From Hymenobacter sp. IS2118 (GTDB taxonomy: Bacteria > Bacteroidota > Bacteroidia > Cytophagales > Hymenobacteraceae), in NCBI RefSeq assembly GCF_000715495.1, contig NZ_JNLX01000191.1:1-64000 (forward strand): a DNA stretch of 64,000 nt. Direction: 5' to 3'. A model generated the notes under the pieces. That model ran no database searches and was not told the origin of the DNA. It worked only from the letters and a program-made list of their open reading frames with translations. How positions within the stretch are numbered: the first letter of the stretch is position 1; each line of letters opens with the position of its first letter. A program made the translations under genes and the position numbers. Positions 1-8,409 of the stretch are shown here, piece after piece.

Positions 1-287
1 TGGTAGTGGCACTCGGCCCAGCGGGCCAGCACCGCAGCCGAGCCGGTAGGCGGGGCGGCAGGGGCGGCTCCGGGGGTTGGGGCCGCCGCCGCAGTTTCGG
101 CGGCTTCGGACTGCGCCAGTGCCCCGGCCCAGGGCCGCAGCCAGGGGCGAGCGTGGGCGGGCAGCGCCTCGCGGCCGGTTTCGACGAGGGCCAGCAACGA
201 GCGGCTCAGGCCCAGCCAGGGGGCCAGCCCGGCCTGCGAAAAGGCGAAGTGGGCGCGGATGTCGCGCAGTTGGGAGTGGAAAGCCAT
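1..287 (-). CDS. XRE-like helix-turn-helix regulator, N-terminal part (runs off the window)
   Basis: The minus-strand frame is open from an ATG at 287 to the window edge. It begins MAFHSQLRDIRAHF, followed by an FSQAGLAPWLGLSRSLLALVE-like stretch that reads as an XRE/Cro helix-turn-helix: a Q-containing first helix, a GLSRS turn and a VETGRE end. After residue 55 it becomes Ala/Pro-rich, probably a linker. About 95 residues are visible; the rest lies outside. Upstream of its start, 347-433 carries four copies of TTAGGT/ACCTAA, two of them as a perfect palindrome, so autoregulation is plausible. The HTH call rests on pattern alone, and a phage-type or toxin-associated regulator is equally possible. 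Confidence 0.55.
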   Translation of the reverse strand, partial: MAFHSQLRDIRAHFAFSQAGLAPWLGLSRSLLALVETGREALPAHARPWLRPWAGALAQSEAAETAAAAPTPGAAPAAPPTGSAAVLARWAECHY

Positions 288-346
288 ACGGGCAGCAATA
301 TCGATGGCAGGCAACCCAGCCGCAACCAGAGCGGCCAGGGCCAACC

Positions 347-433
347 AACCTAACAACTTCCCAGCCGCGCTCAAATTGTGTTAGGTACTCAGCAACCTAA
401 CACAATTTCATCCCAAGCAAAAACCTGTTAGGT
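347..433. promoter_or_regulatory. Operator-like cluster with a 14-bp perfect inverted repeat
   Basis: Positions 373-386 (AAATTGTGTTAGGT) and 395-408 are perfect reverse complements separated by 8 bases. The core TTAGGT recurs at 347-354 (reverse orientation) and at 426-433. Four cores in under 90 bp just upstream of a helix-turn-helix gene is typical of a repressor operator. The palindrome has no T-tract, so it is not an obvious terminator. The rest of 288-597 shows no convincing gene. Confidence 0.5.
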
Positions 434-536
434 CAGCTGGCGGGCGGCAACGCGTCCGCTCCGGGGAGCAGGGACCGGGCCAGGCTGCGGCTTCTGCGAT
501 GAAAAACGCGAGCCGGCCAACGCAGCGTTAACCAAC

Positions 537-574
537 GCAAAAGCGGCTGAAACTACGAGAGTTTCAGCCGCTTT
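537..574 (-). terminator. Hairpin terminator after the HEPN/MNT pair
   Basis: A 13-bp perfect stem (542-554 with 560-572), loop ACGAG, has an A-run on its left side that becomes a T-run on the minus strand. It lies 24 bp past the stop of the nucleotidyltransferase gene. Confidence 0.75.
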
Positions 575-597
575 CAGTTTCTGCCGCGCGGGCGGAA

Positions 598-957
598 TCA
601 CCGATGAATGGCCGGGTGCTCCGGGGCGGTGAACCCCCACTCGCCGATGACGATGCCGGTGCGCTTGATTTCCTGCACGAAGGGGTTCCAGTCGGTGAAC
701 TGCTCGGGCGAGAAGGTGTGCGGCTCGATGTCGACAAACTGCTTCTGAATAATGGCGTTGCTGAGTAAGCCCACGTCCTGAAAACCGAACCCGGTGAACG
801 CATCGGCTACCAGGGCCACGTCGATATCCGAGAATTCGCGCTGCTCGTTGCGGGCGTAGGAGCCAAACAGAATAACCTTACGCAGCCCGATGGACTGGCT
901 GCGGATGCTTTCGGCAAAGGCCCGGACCCGTTCTAGGGCAACTGATTGAGTAAGCAT
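598..957 (-). CDS. MNT-type minimal nucleotidyltransferase (HEPN partner)
   Basis: This 119-residue protein has the polymerase-beta-like nucleotidyltransferase signature GSYARNEQREFSDIDVAL: the GS motif, then the D-x-D metal pair. A third acidic site is likely at FVDIE. The size fits the minimal nucleotidyltransferase (MNT) family. The gene follows and overlaps the HEPN gene by 25 bp, so the two are translationally coupled. In characterised MntA/HepT systems the MNT protein modifies and silences a HEPN RNase. Whether this pair is an active toxin-antitoxin module is not shown by sequence; many related pairs are uncharacterised. Transcription ends at the hairpin near 555. Confidence 0.85.
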   Translation of the reverse strand: MLTQSVALERVRAFAESIRSQSIGLRKVILFGSYARNEQREFSDIDVALVADAFTGFGFQDVGLLSNAIIQKQFVDIEPHTFSPEQFTDWNPFVQEIKRTGIVIGEWGFTAPEHPAIHR

Positions 958-1325
958 TGGCGCAGGTCGGTTACGTCGTGTAGCACCGCTTGGGTGAAGG
1001 CTTGGGTGGCTTGCTGGCGCAGGTTGGCCGTGTAGCTCTCATAACGCCCTTCCAACTGAAAGGTGTTCAATTGCTGTACAAACGTGGCCTGACCCGTCGT
1101 TAGCACCAAATTGGTATCGACCAGCAGCCGGGCAATGTTGTGCGTGAAGGGCGGCGTGTCGCCAGCATTATCCTGCACCCAGAGCGCCTTGGCCAGCTTC
1201 TCGATGGTGAGGTGCGCCCAGAATAGGCACGGCACGTAAGTACCGGCTTTGAACAGGCTGCCGACATCCTGCCAGTTCTGGTCGGCGGCATTCATCCAGT
1301 GCGCAACGTGGTCGGCTTTGGTCAT
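933..1325 (-). CDS. HEPN domain protein (MNT partner)
   Basis: A 130-residue all-helical protein of the HEPN type (PF05168-like). It has an early W-x-x-A-x-x-N-W helix, a central AHLTIEKLAKALWV helix, HNIARLL, and an EGRYESY motif near residue 90 typical of this branch. The R-x4-6-H RNase motif of HepT toxins is not obvious, so nuclease activity is uncertain. It is the first gene of the pair and overlaps the nucleotidyltransferase gene. Order here is HEPN then MNT, opposite to the second pair at 12.7-13.4 kb. Confidence 0.8.
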   Translation of the reverse strand: MTKADHVAHWMNAADQNWQDVGSLFKAGTYVPCLFWAHLTIEKLAKALWVQDNAGDTPPFTHNIARLLVDTNLVLTTGQATFVQQLNTFQLEGRYESYTANLRQQATQAFTQAVLHDVTDLRQCLLNQLP

Positions 1326-1412
1326 AAAAGAAAGATGTGAGGTGTACCAAGATTAGCATTTAGAACCTGCTTTGTTACCCTGACCCACCTCACACGCTTC
1401 AATTCACCTCAA

Positions 1413-2819
1413 TTACATATGAATCGCCCGGTTCTCCGTAGCGGCCAGGCACGCCTCTTTCATAGCCTCGGCGTAGGTGGGGTGCGAGTGGCTCATGCGG
1501 GCCACGTCCTCGGCGGAGGCGCGGAACTCCATGGCGGTCACGGCTTCGGCGATGAGGTCGGCGATGCGCGGGCCTATCATGTGCACGCCCAGGATTTCGT
1601 CGGTGGTTTTGTCGGCCAGCACTTTTACGAAGCCATCGGTGTCGCCGCTGGCGCGGGCCCGGCCGCTGGCTTTGAAGGGGAAAGAGCCCACTTTGTAGGC
1701 CGTGCCGGCTTCCTTGAGCTGCTCCTCGGTGTAGCCCACGCCCGCCACTTCGGGCCAGGTGTACACCACGCCGGGGATGAGCAGGTAGTTGATGTGCGGC
1801 TTCTGGCCCACGATGGTTTCGGCCACGAACACGCCTTCTTCCTCGGCCTTGTGGGCCAGCATGGCCCCGCGCACCACGTCGCCGATGGCGTAGATGCCGG
1901 GCACGTTGGTTTGCAGGTGGGCATCGACCTTGATGCGGCCACGTTCCTCCATCTCGATGCCGGCGGCTTCGAGGTTGAGGCCGGCGGTGTAGGGCGCGCG
2001 CCCCACGGCCACGAGGCAGTAGTCGCCCTCAAAGCTCACTTCCTCGCCCTTTTGGTTGGTGGCGGTCACGGTTACGCTGTCGCCCTCGCGGGTAGCAGCA
2101 GTCACCTTGTGGCTCATGAAAAATTCGATGCCGATTTTGCCCAGCACACGCTTCAGCTCCTTGCCCAGGCCCCGGTCCATGGTCGGAATCAGGGAATCCA
2201 TGAACTCAATAACGGAGACTTTGGCGCCGAGGCGGGCGTAGATGGAGGCCATTTCGAGGCCAATCACGCCACCGCCAATGACAATCATGTGTCGGGGCAC
2301 TTCCCGAATGTTCAGGGCCTCGGTGCTGGTGATGATGCGCTGCTTGTCCTGCTTGATGAAGGGCAGCACCGTGGGCTTGGAGCCGGTGGCGATGATGACG
2401 TTCTTCGTTTCAATCGTCTGGGCCTCGCCGCCCTCGATGGGCTCAATTTTGATGTGGGTTTTGTCAACAAAAGAGCCGAGGCCGGTGAGGACGTCGATTT
2501 TGTTTTTCTTCATCAGGTAGCCGATGCCCTCCACGTTGGCCTTCACCACGCCGGCCTTGCGGTCAATCATACGGTTCATGTCCACCGTCAGGTTATCGAG
2601 GCCAATGCCGTGGTCAGCAAATACCGAGTGGGCGTTGTGGTAGTGCTCGGAGGAGTCGAGCAGGGCCTTGCTGGGAATGCAGCCCACGTTGAGGCAGGTG
2701 CCGCCCAGGGTGGGGTATTTCTCGATGAGGGCAGTTTTGAGGCCCAGCTGGGCGCAGCGGATGGCCGCTACATAGCCGCCGGGGCCGGAGCCGATGACGG
2801 TGACGTCGTATTGATTCAT
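1413..2819 (-). CDS. lpdA: Dihydrolipoyl dehydrogenase (E3)
   Basis: Reoxidises dihydrolipoamide on the E2 subunits of 2-oxoacid dehydrogenase complexes, passing electrons through FAD to NAD+. The 468-residue length is normal. An N-terminal FAD-binding GSGPGGYVAA, the redox disulfide C42/C47 in GGTCLNVGCIPSKA, an NAD-binding GGGVIGLEMAS, a second FAD motif YAIGDVV, and the C-terminal HSHPTYAE (catalytic His446/Glu451) are all present. It is a single gene with its own promoter-like element at 2851-2858. The E1 and E2 genes of 2-oxoglutarate dehydrogenase lie 8-14 kb away, so it probably serves that complex and perhaps pyruvate dehydrogenase. Confidence 0.97.
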   Translation of the reverse strand: MNQYDVTVIGSGPGGYVAAIRCAQLGLKTALIEKYPTLGGTCLNVGCIPSKALLDSSEHYHNAHSVFADHGIGLDNLTVDMNRMIDRKAGVVKANVEGIGYLMKKNKIDVLTGLGSFVDKTHIKIEPIEGGEAQTIETKNVIIATGSKPTVLPFIKQDKQRIITSTEALNIREVPRHMIVIGGGVIGLEMASIYARLGAKVSVIEFMDSLIPTMDRGLGKELKRVLGKIGIEFFMSHKVTAATREGDSVTVTATNQKGEEVSFEGDYCLVAVGRAPYTAGLNLEAAGIEMEERGRIKVDAHLQTNVPGIYAIGDVVRGAMLAHKAEEEGVFVAETIVGQKPHINYLLIPGVVYTWPEVAGVGYTEEQLKEAGTAYKVGSFPFKASGRARASGDTDGFVKVLADKTTDEILGVHMIGPRIADLIAEAVTAMEFRASAEDVARMSHSHPTYAEAMKEACLAATENRAIHM

Positions 2820-2850
2820 AGAGCCGAATGTTCGGTGAAGGTTCGCCCTG

Positions 2851-2858
2851 CAAAGGTA
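2851..2858 (-). promoter_or_regulatory. TACCTTTG -7 element upstream of lpdA
   Basis: An exact match to the Bacteroidota -7 consensus TAnnTTTG on the minus strand, 32 bp upstream of the lpdA ATG. No clear -33 TTTG is seen. Confidence 0.5.
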
Positions 2859-2910
2859 CGCCTGTCCTGTTGAGCCGACGAAGCATGGACAGGCAGCAGC
2901 ACGATAATTC

Positions 2911-4578
2911 CTATTCCACCAGCACGCCGATGTAGTAATTGAACGTATCCACTTCCAGCGTTTCCCTGGTAGCGCCGGCCAGCTCCTTCACCGCCGCAAA
3001 TTTCGTGGTGAGCGGAACCAGCTGATAGTCGTCGCCCTTCTGGCGCAGGCGCACGGGCATGTCGAAATCGGGTACTTCCGATACCCAGCGGGCCAGCGTT
3101 TGGCCGTTCTCGAAGCGGATTTCCAGGGTGGGCAGGCTGCGGTGGCGCAGGTACTGGTCGAATATTTTGGTGAGGTTCTGGCCGCTTTCGCGGTTGAAGT
3201 AGTCGATGACCTGCTGGCCGGTCACGGTCTGGTGGTAGAAGGTGCGGGAGAGGCCGCGCAGCAGCTGGCGCCACTTCGCGTCGTCGTTGATGACCGTGCG
3301 CAGCATGTTGAGCAGGTTGCTGCCCTTGTCGTACATGTCGCCGGAACCTTCCTGGTTCACGCCGTAGGGGCCGATAATCGGCGCATCATTCTGAATGTTG
3401 CGGCGCTGGCCGTGGATGTATTCTTGGCCCGCCGGCTTGCCAAACTGGCTTTCCACAAACAGCGCTTCGGAGTAGGTGGTGAAGCTTTCGTGCACCCACA
3501 TATCGGCAATATCCTTAGTGGTGATGTTGTTGCCGAACCACTCGTGGCCGCTTTCGTGGATGATGATGAAGTCCCACTTGTCGCCCCAGCCGGTGTTGCT
3601 GCGGTCGCGGCCCAGGTAGCCGTTCTGGTACTTGTTGCCGTAGGCCACGGCGCTCTGGTGCTCCATCCCCAGGTGCGGGGCGTCCACTAGCTTGTAGCCA
3701 TCTTCGTACCACGGGTACGGCCCGAACCAGTATTCCATGGACTTGAGCATGGGTTTCACGTTGGCGGCGAACTGCGTTTTGGCCTTGGTCAGGTTCTCGG
3801 GCAGCACCCAGTAGTCGAGCGTAAGCGGGCCTTTCTCGCCGGCGTAGCTGTCGGAAAAGTGCTGGTAGTCGCCCACGTTTAAGGCCACGTCGTAGTTGTT
3901 GATGGGGTTGCGCACGGCCCAGTCGAAGCGGGTGTAGCCGCCTTTCAGCTTGGTGACTTTGCGCAGGCGGCCGTTAGAAACGTCCTTCAGGCCGGTGGGC
4001 ACACTCACGCTGATGAGCATCGAGTCCACTTCATCGGCCTGCTGGTCTTTGGTGGGCCACCAAATGCTGGCGCCCGTGCCCTGGCAGGCCGTGGCTACCC
4101 AGGGCTTGCCGGCGGCATCGGTGGTGAACACCATGCCGCCGTCCCAGGGTGCCCTTTTGGCCACGATGGGGTTGCCGGAATACTGCACCGTGAACTCGTC
4201 GCGGCGCCCCTTGGCAATGGCTTGCGGAAAGGTCACGAACACCGCGTTGGCCTCGCGGGTGAAGGGCACCTCCCGGCCTTTGTAAAGCACTTTTTCTACC
4301 CGCAGGTTGGCAAAGAGGTCAAATTGCAGGCGCGTAAAATCCTGGGTGGCCGTGAACCGGAATAGGTTGGAGCCGCTGATAAACCGCTTGGCGGGGTCCA
4401 GTTTCACATCGAGGTGGTAGTAATTGAGGTCGTAGCAGGTGCGTAGTGGCGAAGTGAGGCTGCCGCGCAGGGAGTCGGCGCGGGAAAAGGCGGGCTTGGG
4501 TTGCAACAACTGCGCCGCGGCCGGGCGGCTGCCACCCGCCAGCAGGCCGAGCAGGAGGAATAAAGAAGATACTTTCAC
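2911..4578 (-). CDS. M1 family zinc metallopeptidase, secreted
   Basis: Gluzincin aminopeptidase-like protein. The zinc site HESGHEWFGN (His341, Glu342, His345) is followed by the third ligand Glu364 in WVHESF. A GMEHQS segment sits where M1 enzymes have the exopeptidase GAMEN motif. An N-terminal signal peptide (hydrophobic LFLLLGLLAG ending in AAAQ) predicts export. I chose the GTG at 4578 because it gives a compact signal peptide and follows a CATCTTTG element at 4583-4590. A TTG at 4617 would add 13 residues. About 555 residues, shorter than ERAP-type M1 enzymes, typical of bacterial secreted members. It probably trims peptides in the periplasm or outside. Confidence 0.9.
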   Translation of the reverse strand: MKVSSLFLLLGLLAGGSRPAAAQLLQPKPAFSRADSLRGSLTSPLRTCYDLNYYHLDVKLDPAKRFISGSNLFRFTATQDFTRLQFDLFANLRVEKVLYKGREVPFTREANAVFVTFPQAIAKGRRDEFTVQYSGNPIVAKRAPWDGGMVFTTDAAGKPWVATACQGTGASIWWPTKDQQADEVDSMLISVSVPTGLKDVSNGRLRKVTKLKGGYTRFDWAVRNPINNYDVALNVGDYQHFSDSYAGEKGPLTLDYWVLPENLTKAKTQFAANVKPMLKSMEYWFGPYPWYEDGYKLVDAPHLGMEHQSAVAYGNKYQNGYLGRDRSNTGWGDKWDFIIIHESGHEWFGNNITTKDIADMWVHESFTTYSEALFVESQFGKPAGQEYIHGQRRNIQNDAPIIGPYGVNQEGSGDMYDKGSNLLNMLRTVINDDAKWRQLLRGLSRTFYHQTVTGQQVIDYFNRESGQNLTKIFDQYLRHRSLPTLEIRFENGQTLARWVSEVPDFDMPVRLRQKGDDYQLVPLTTKFAAVKELAGATRETLEVDTFNYYIGVLVE

Positions 4579-4582
4579 GAAG

Positions 4583-4590
4583 CAAAGATG
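4583..4590 (-). promoter_or_regulatory. Near-consensus -7 element (CATCTTTG) before the M1 peptidase
   Basis: Seven of eight bases match a -7 element, ending 4 bp before the proposed GTG start. Similar very short distances occur at deoC and the RlmI-like gene in this window. Confidence 0.35.
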
Positions 4591-4680
4591 CGCCAATGGA
4601 GGGAGTTGCGTGGGCAAATGTGCAGGCGCTACTCCAGGTTGGCCCGGCGGCCAGCGAAACGCAAACCTTCCTCAACCAAG

Positions 4681-4708
4681 AAAGGCCGAAGCAAATGCTC
4701 CGGCCTTT
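4681..4708 (-). terminator. Hairpin terminator after amt
   Basis: AAAGGCCG (4681-4688) pairs with CGGCCTTT (4701-4708), with an inner AGC/GCT extension. It lies just past the amt stop codon and ends in a T-rich stretch on the minus strand. Confidence 0.65.
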
Positions 4709-4735
4709 CCACTCAATTCACACCAGAAAACCTGC

Positions 4736-6064
4736 TTACGCGCCCACCAGCAGCTTTTCTTCGTGCTGGCTAATGTCGAGGCCCTGCAATTCCTCCTCTT
4801 CCGACACGCGCAGTGGCGTGATGAGGTCGGTGAGCTTGAGTAGGATGAACGAGGCCGCGAACGTGAAGGCCGACACGAGCACCAGCGACAGCAAGTGCTT
4901 CAAAAACAACGCCGTACCGCCGTAAGCCAGGCCATCGGCTGCGGCCGAGTTCACAGCTTTGCTCGCGAAAATACCGGTCATAATCAAGCCCACCATGCCG
5001 CCTACCCCGTGACAGGGAAACACGTCCAGCGTGTCGTCGAGGCGCGATTTGGAGCGCATGTGGGCCACCGCGTTGCTGGTGATGCCCGCCACCACGCCAA
5101 TGAAGATGCTCACCGGAACCGTGACGAAGCCCGACGCCGGCGTAATGGCCACCAAACCCACCACGGCGCCAATGCAGAAGCCCAGCGCCGAGAGCTTCTT
5201 GCCCCTGGCCACGTCAAACAGAATCCAGGCCAGGCCGGCGGCCGAGGCGGCCACGTTGGTGGTTGCAAACGCACTCACAGCCAGCGCGCTGGCACCCACC
5301 GCCGAGCCCGCATTAAAGCCAAACCAGCCAAACCACAGCAGGCCCGTGCCCAGCAGCACAAACGGAATGTTGGCCGGCGGCATTGCCTCGGCCGCACCGT
5401 GGGCTTTGCGGGGTTTCAGGTACATGGCTGAGGCCAGGGCCGCCCAGCCCGCCGACATATGCACCACCGTGCCACCGGCAAAATCGAGCACGCCCAGCTT
5501 AAACAGGAAGCCGTCGGGGTGCCATACCCAGTGTGCCAGCGGGGCATACACCACCAAGCTAAACAGCACGATAAACACGATGTAGGACTTGAAATTGATG
5601 CGCTCGGCAATGGAGCCGGTGATGAGGGCCGGAGTGATGATGGCGAACTTCATTTGAAAAAACGCGAACAGCATCAGCGGAATGGTGGGGGCCAGCGACC
5701 AGGGCTTGCCGTCGAGCACGCCGCGGAAGAGGAAGAACGTACGCGGGTCGCCCACGAAGCCGCCGATGGAGTCGCCAAACGCCAGGCTAAAACCCACCAC
5801 TACCCACAAGAGGCTGATGATGCCCATGGCCACGAAGCTCTGCAACATGGTCGAAATCACGTTTTTAGTATTCACCATGCCGCCGTAGAAGAAGGCGAGG
5901 CCGGGCGTCATCAGCAGCACGAGGGCCGTGGCACAGAGCATCCAGGCGGTGTCGCCGGTATCGATGCCTTCGGTGACGATGGTGGTGGGCAGAGCGGGCA
6001 TAAACGTGGCCAGCAGGCCCAGCGCCAGCAGCAGCAGCACAGGAATGTAGTTGGGCTTTTGCAT
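4736..6064 (-). CDS. amt: Ammonium transporter, Amt/Rh family
   Basis: Conducts ammonium/ammonia across the inner membrane. About 11 hydrophobic helices over 442 residues. Recognisable Amt signatures are TPGLAFFYGGMV, ITGSIAER, DFAGGTVVHMSAG (pore His202) and CHGVGG (pore His352), so the twin-histidine pair is intact. The acidic C-terminal tail (EEEELQGLDISQHEEK) resembles the regulatory tail of Amt trimers. It is the last gene of a porin / DUF4468 / amt transcription unit ending at the hairpin at 4681-4708. No GlnK/PII gene is adjacent. Confidence 0.95.
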   Translation of the reverse strand: MQKPNYIPVLLLLALGLLATFMPALPTTIVTEGIDTGDTAWMLCATALVLLMTPGLAFFYGGMVNTKNVISTMLQSFVAMGIISLLWVVVGFSLAFGDSIGGFVGDPRTFFLFRGVLDGKPWSLAPTIPLMLFAFFQMKFAIITPALITGSIAERINFKSYIVFIVLFSLVVYAPLAHWVWHPDGFLFKLGVLDFAGGTVVHMSAGWAALASAMYLKPRKAHGAAEAMPPANIPFVLLGTGLLWFGWFGFNAGSAVGASALAVSAFATTNVAASAAGLAWILFDVARGKKLSALGFCIGAVVGLVAITPASGFVTVPVSIFIGVVAGITSNAVAHMRSKSRLDDTLDVFPCHGVGGMVGLIMTGIFASKAVNSAAADGLAYGGTALFLKHLLSLVLVSAFTFAASFILLKLTDLITPLRVSEEEELQGLDISQHEEKLLVGA

Positions 6065-6120
6065 AAGAAATGTTCGGGGTTAAAAATGAAAAAAGCGGGT
6101 TGTGAATGTGGTTTCTGGGG

Positions 6121-6711
6121 TTACCAGTCCGCGCCGCGCAGAGCGGGCGCCTCGGGTTTGGGCACGGCAAGCATGGCGGTTTTCAGCTCTTCGGCCAGGG
6201 TGGTCACGGTGAGGAGGGCATCCTGACGGTGGGTTTCCCAGAGCTTTTGCCAGCCGGGGGCCGTGGCCTCTTCCAGGGGCTTGGTTTTGCCGGTGGGCTG
6301 CGGCAGGGCGTTGCGGTCGGGCTGGTGGTAGGCAAACGAGAAGTCGGTAAACTGCGAGCGGTAGCGACCGTCCTTCACTTCCACCGTGAGGCGGTAGTGC
6401 ACCTTGCCGTGCAGCCGCTTGGTGAGGTAGCCCCGGTCGTACACCCCAAAAGCGTGCTCGGCCACCAGCCGGCCGGCGGCCGAGTCGGCCTCGGCCAGCT
6501 GGTAGCCGCGCCGCCGCAGCCAGGTTTTGGCGTGGGCATAGAGCACGCCCGCCCGCAGCGAATCGGCCCGCACCACGGCGGCAAAGCCCACCCGGCCCCG
6601 CTCGTCGAGCGGCAGGGCTTGCGCCTGGGCTGCGAAAGTGGCCAGAAGGCCCGCTACCACGCCCAGCAGCGGGCACACCGCCAGCGGGGCCGCACGTGAA
6701 AATCCGCCCAT
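6121..6711 (-). CDS. DUF4468-like secreted protein
   Basis: A 196-residue protein with an N-terminal signal peptide (MGGFSRAAPLAV... to AAQAQ). The domain that follows has the DUF4468 look: LPLDERGRVGFAAVV, LYAHAKTWLRR, then alternating beta strands and a TDFSFAYH strand. DUF4468 is a TBP-like fold common in Bacteroidota periplasmic proteins, with unknown role. The ATG at 6711 starts 7 bp after the porin stop codon, arguing for co-transcription with the porin and amt. A longer frame upstream would run through the porin gene end and lacks support. Confidence 0.7.
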   Translation of the reverse strand: MGGFSRAAPLAVCPLLGVVAGLLATFAAQAQALPLDERGRVGFAAVVRADSLRAGVLYAHAKTWLRRRGYQLAEADSAAGRLVAEHAFGVYDRGYLTKRLHGKVHYRLTVEVKDGRYRSQFTDFSFAYHQPDRNALPQPTGKTKPLEEATAPGWQKLWETHRQDALLTVTTLAEELKTAMLAVPKPEAPALRGADW

Positions 6712-6718
6712 GCGCCGA

Positions 6719-7924
6719 CTAGTATTTATAGATGAAGGCCACACCCAGCGTGCTCTGCGTTTTGCGGCCGGTGCCTCCCGAGTTTTCGTAGTACTTGTCG
6801 GGCGAGGCATCGAAGCGGAATTCCGGCTTCACGATGAGCTTGGTGGCGGCCAGCGTGATGGGGGCTGTTACGGTGACCGAGTTATTGCTCGTTTGCAGGT
6901 AGCGCACGGCGTGCTTGTCCTCGAAGTACTCGTAGCGCACGCCCAGCCCCAGCACGTCGCTGAAAGCGTAGCTGGTGTAGAGCGCCACCCCGCCCCAGTC
7001 GGGCGCGGTGCTGTCAAACTGGTCGGTTATGGCGGCGGTTTCGGTTGCCGATTCGGCATCGAAGTAGTAGCGGCCGTACGCCGCGTTCAGGCCCAGGTAA
7101 AATTTGGGCGTTACCTGATAGGTGGTGGTGAGGTCGTAGAGCTGGCGCGAATAGCTGCCGAACATGGCGGGGAGTGTGCCGCTGCTCACCAAGGAGTTGA
7201 GGTAGGTGTCGTCGCGCGAGCCGCCAATCCAGTTCACGTACACCGTCCAGGTACTGAGGGGCTTAAAGGAGAACTGCCCGACAACCGACTTCTGCTTATT
7301 ATCGTCGGTGAGGTTGTCCCAGTTATTCACCACGCCCAGCATCAGCGAGGTATGGTCATTAAAGGCGTAGGCCGTTTTCAGGCCGATGTGGTAAAAGGGC
7401 CCGTTGTTGAACAGGTTGGAAAGGGAATAGTGGTAGTTGACCGGCGCATCGATTACTTCGTAGCCGATGTGCGTGCCAAACTGCCCGGCCGTGAAGCTAA
7501 GCTTGGGCGTAACCCGATACGTGAAATAGGCTTGTTTGATGGCCGCCGAAGTGCCGTAGAGCGCCGCGCCGTAGGGCGACTGCGGCCGGAAGGAGTTGAG
7601 CGCCCCAGTAGTGTTGCCGAAGTTGCCCAGCTCGGCGTTGGGACCGAAGGTAAGGTCTATCACCAAATCCGATTTGCGGTTCGAGTACCCTAGCCTGGCC
7701 TGCACTAGGCCTAGGGCAAACTGGTCGGTGAGGCGGTCGAAGGCGCGGCCGGCCAGCTGGTCCACCCCCAGCAGGTTGCCCGACTTGGGGCGGTTCAGCG
7801 CCGTGAGGTAGTAAGAGTCGATGTAGCCCGAGACGGTCAGCTTGCCTGTGTCCGTAGAATCGGTCTGGGCGTTGGCCGAGAAGCCGGAGGCCCCCAAAAG
7901 CAGAGTAGGTAAGAGTTTTTTCAT
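6719..7924 (-). CDS. Outer-membrane beta-barrel porin (porin-2/BBP2-like)
   Basis: After a classical signal peptide (MKKLLPTLLLGASGFSANAQ) the 401-residue protein is a series of amphipathic strands rich in Tyr, Phe and Gly. It starts with the motif SGYIDSYY and ends with a C-terminal strand ending in FIYKY, typical of outer-membrane insertion. The repeated LGVGVRYEYF-like strands fit the putative beta-barrel porin-2 family. The ATG at 7924 is chosen for the signal peptide. As first gene of the unit leading to amt, it may supply nitrogenous solutes to the periplasm; that is inferred from position only. Confidence 0.75.
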   Translation of the reverse strand: MKKLLPTLLLGASGFSANAQTDSTDTGKLTVSGYIDSYYLTALNRPKSGNLLGVDQLAGRAFDRLTDQFALGLVQARLGYSNRKSDLVIDLTFGPNAELGNFGNTTGALNSFRPQSPYGAALYGTSAAIKQAYFTYRVTPKLSFTAGQFGTHIGYEVIDAPVNYHYSLSNLFNNGPFYHIGLKTAYAFNDHTSLMLGVVNNWDNLTDDNKQKSVVGQFSFKPLSTWTVYVNWIGGSRDDTYLNSLVSSGTLPAMFGSYSRQLYDLTTTYQVTPKFYLGLNAAYGRYYFDAESATETAAITDQFDSTAPDWGGVALYTSYAFSDVLGLGVRYEYFEDKHAVRYLQTSNNSVTVTAPITLAATKLIVKPEFRFDASPDKYYENSGGTGRKTQSTLGVAFIYKY

Positions 7925-8409
7925 AGGAAGCTTAGTATGGTGAATGGTGTTTAAGAAAGAAATAAGCTCATTTTCCAAAAAATGTAGCGACCTTAAGTTT
8001 TTAAGTACTTTTGGTTTTTGCATGCAACATTTTAGGAATCACCCCATTTTTTTGTAGGTCATTTTTTCAAATGTATAGATATTTTTCTAAATATGACATA
8101 AAAATTTGATGCTTATTTTTAAAATGTTTGTTTTATCAATTCTGGCCGCGCATAGCTTATTACTTATAATTCGCTTTCCCATCGACTTCTGGTAGCCCGT
8201 CTCAGAATTGGCGGGAGCGGCTGTAGCACACTGCTCCTACCGGTGCCTGCTCCAGCTAGCCCGTGTCCTTTGCCCATCCTTTGGGCCCAGCCAAAAGTGG
8301 GCGCACGGCGTAAGCCCACAGCAGTGCCGTAGTTTTGTGCTCCTGGCCGCGGCCTGGCTGCTAGTAGCAGCGCTGGCCCACTGGCCCCTCTCATTCGCTT
8401 TCGATTTAC
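7925..8409. other. AT-rich intergenic region between divergent genes
   Basis: About 485 bp separate the divergent porin and EamA genes. The part 7960-8160 is strikingly AT-rich (runs such as TTTTTTTGTAGG and AAATATTTTTC) against the GC-rich background and probably holds the porin-amt promoter. I could not assign a specific site. From 8160 to 8409 base composition is normal and short open frames on both strands look like chance. Confidence 0.4.

Noticed and set aside
428..640. A 70-codon minus-strand gene spanning the terminator at 537-574
   Set aside because: It would run through a strong terminator hairpin and overlaps the nucleotidyltransferase end out of frame.
1419..2873. A 484-codon plus-strand open frame opposite lpdA
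   Set aside because: Antisense by-product of high GC; lpdA is certain.
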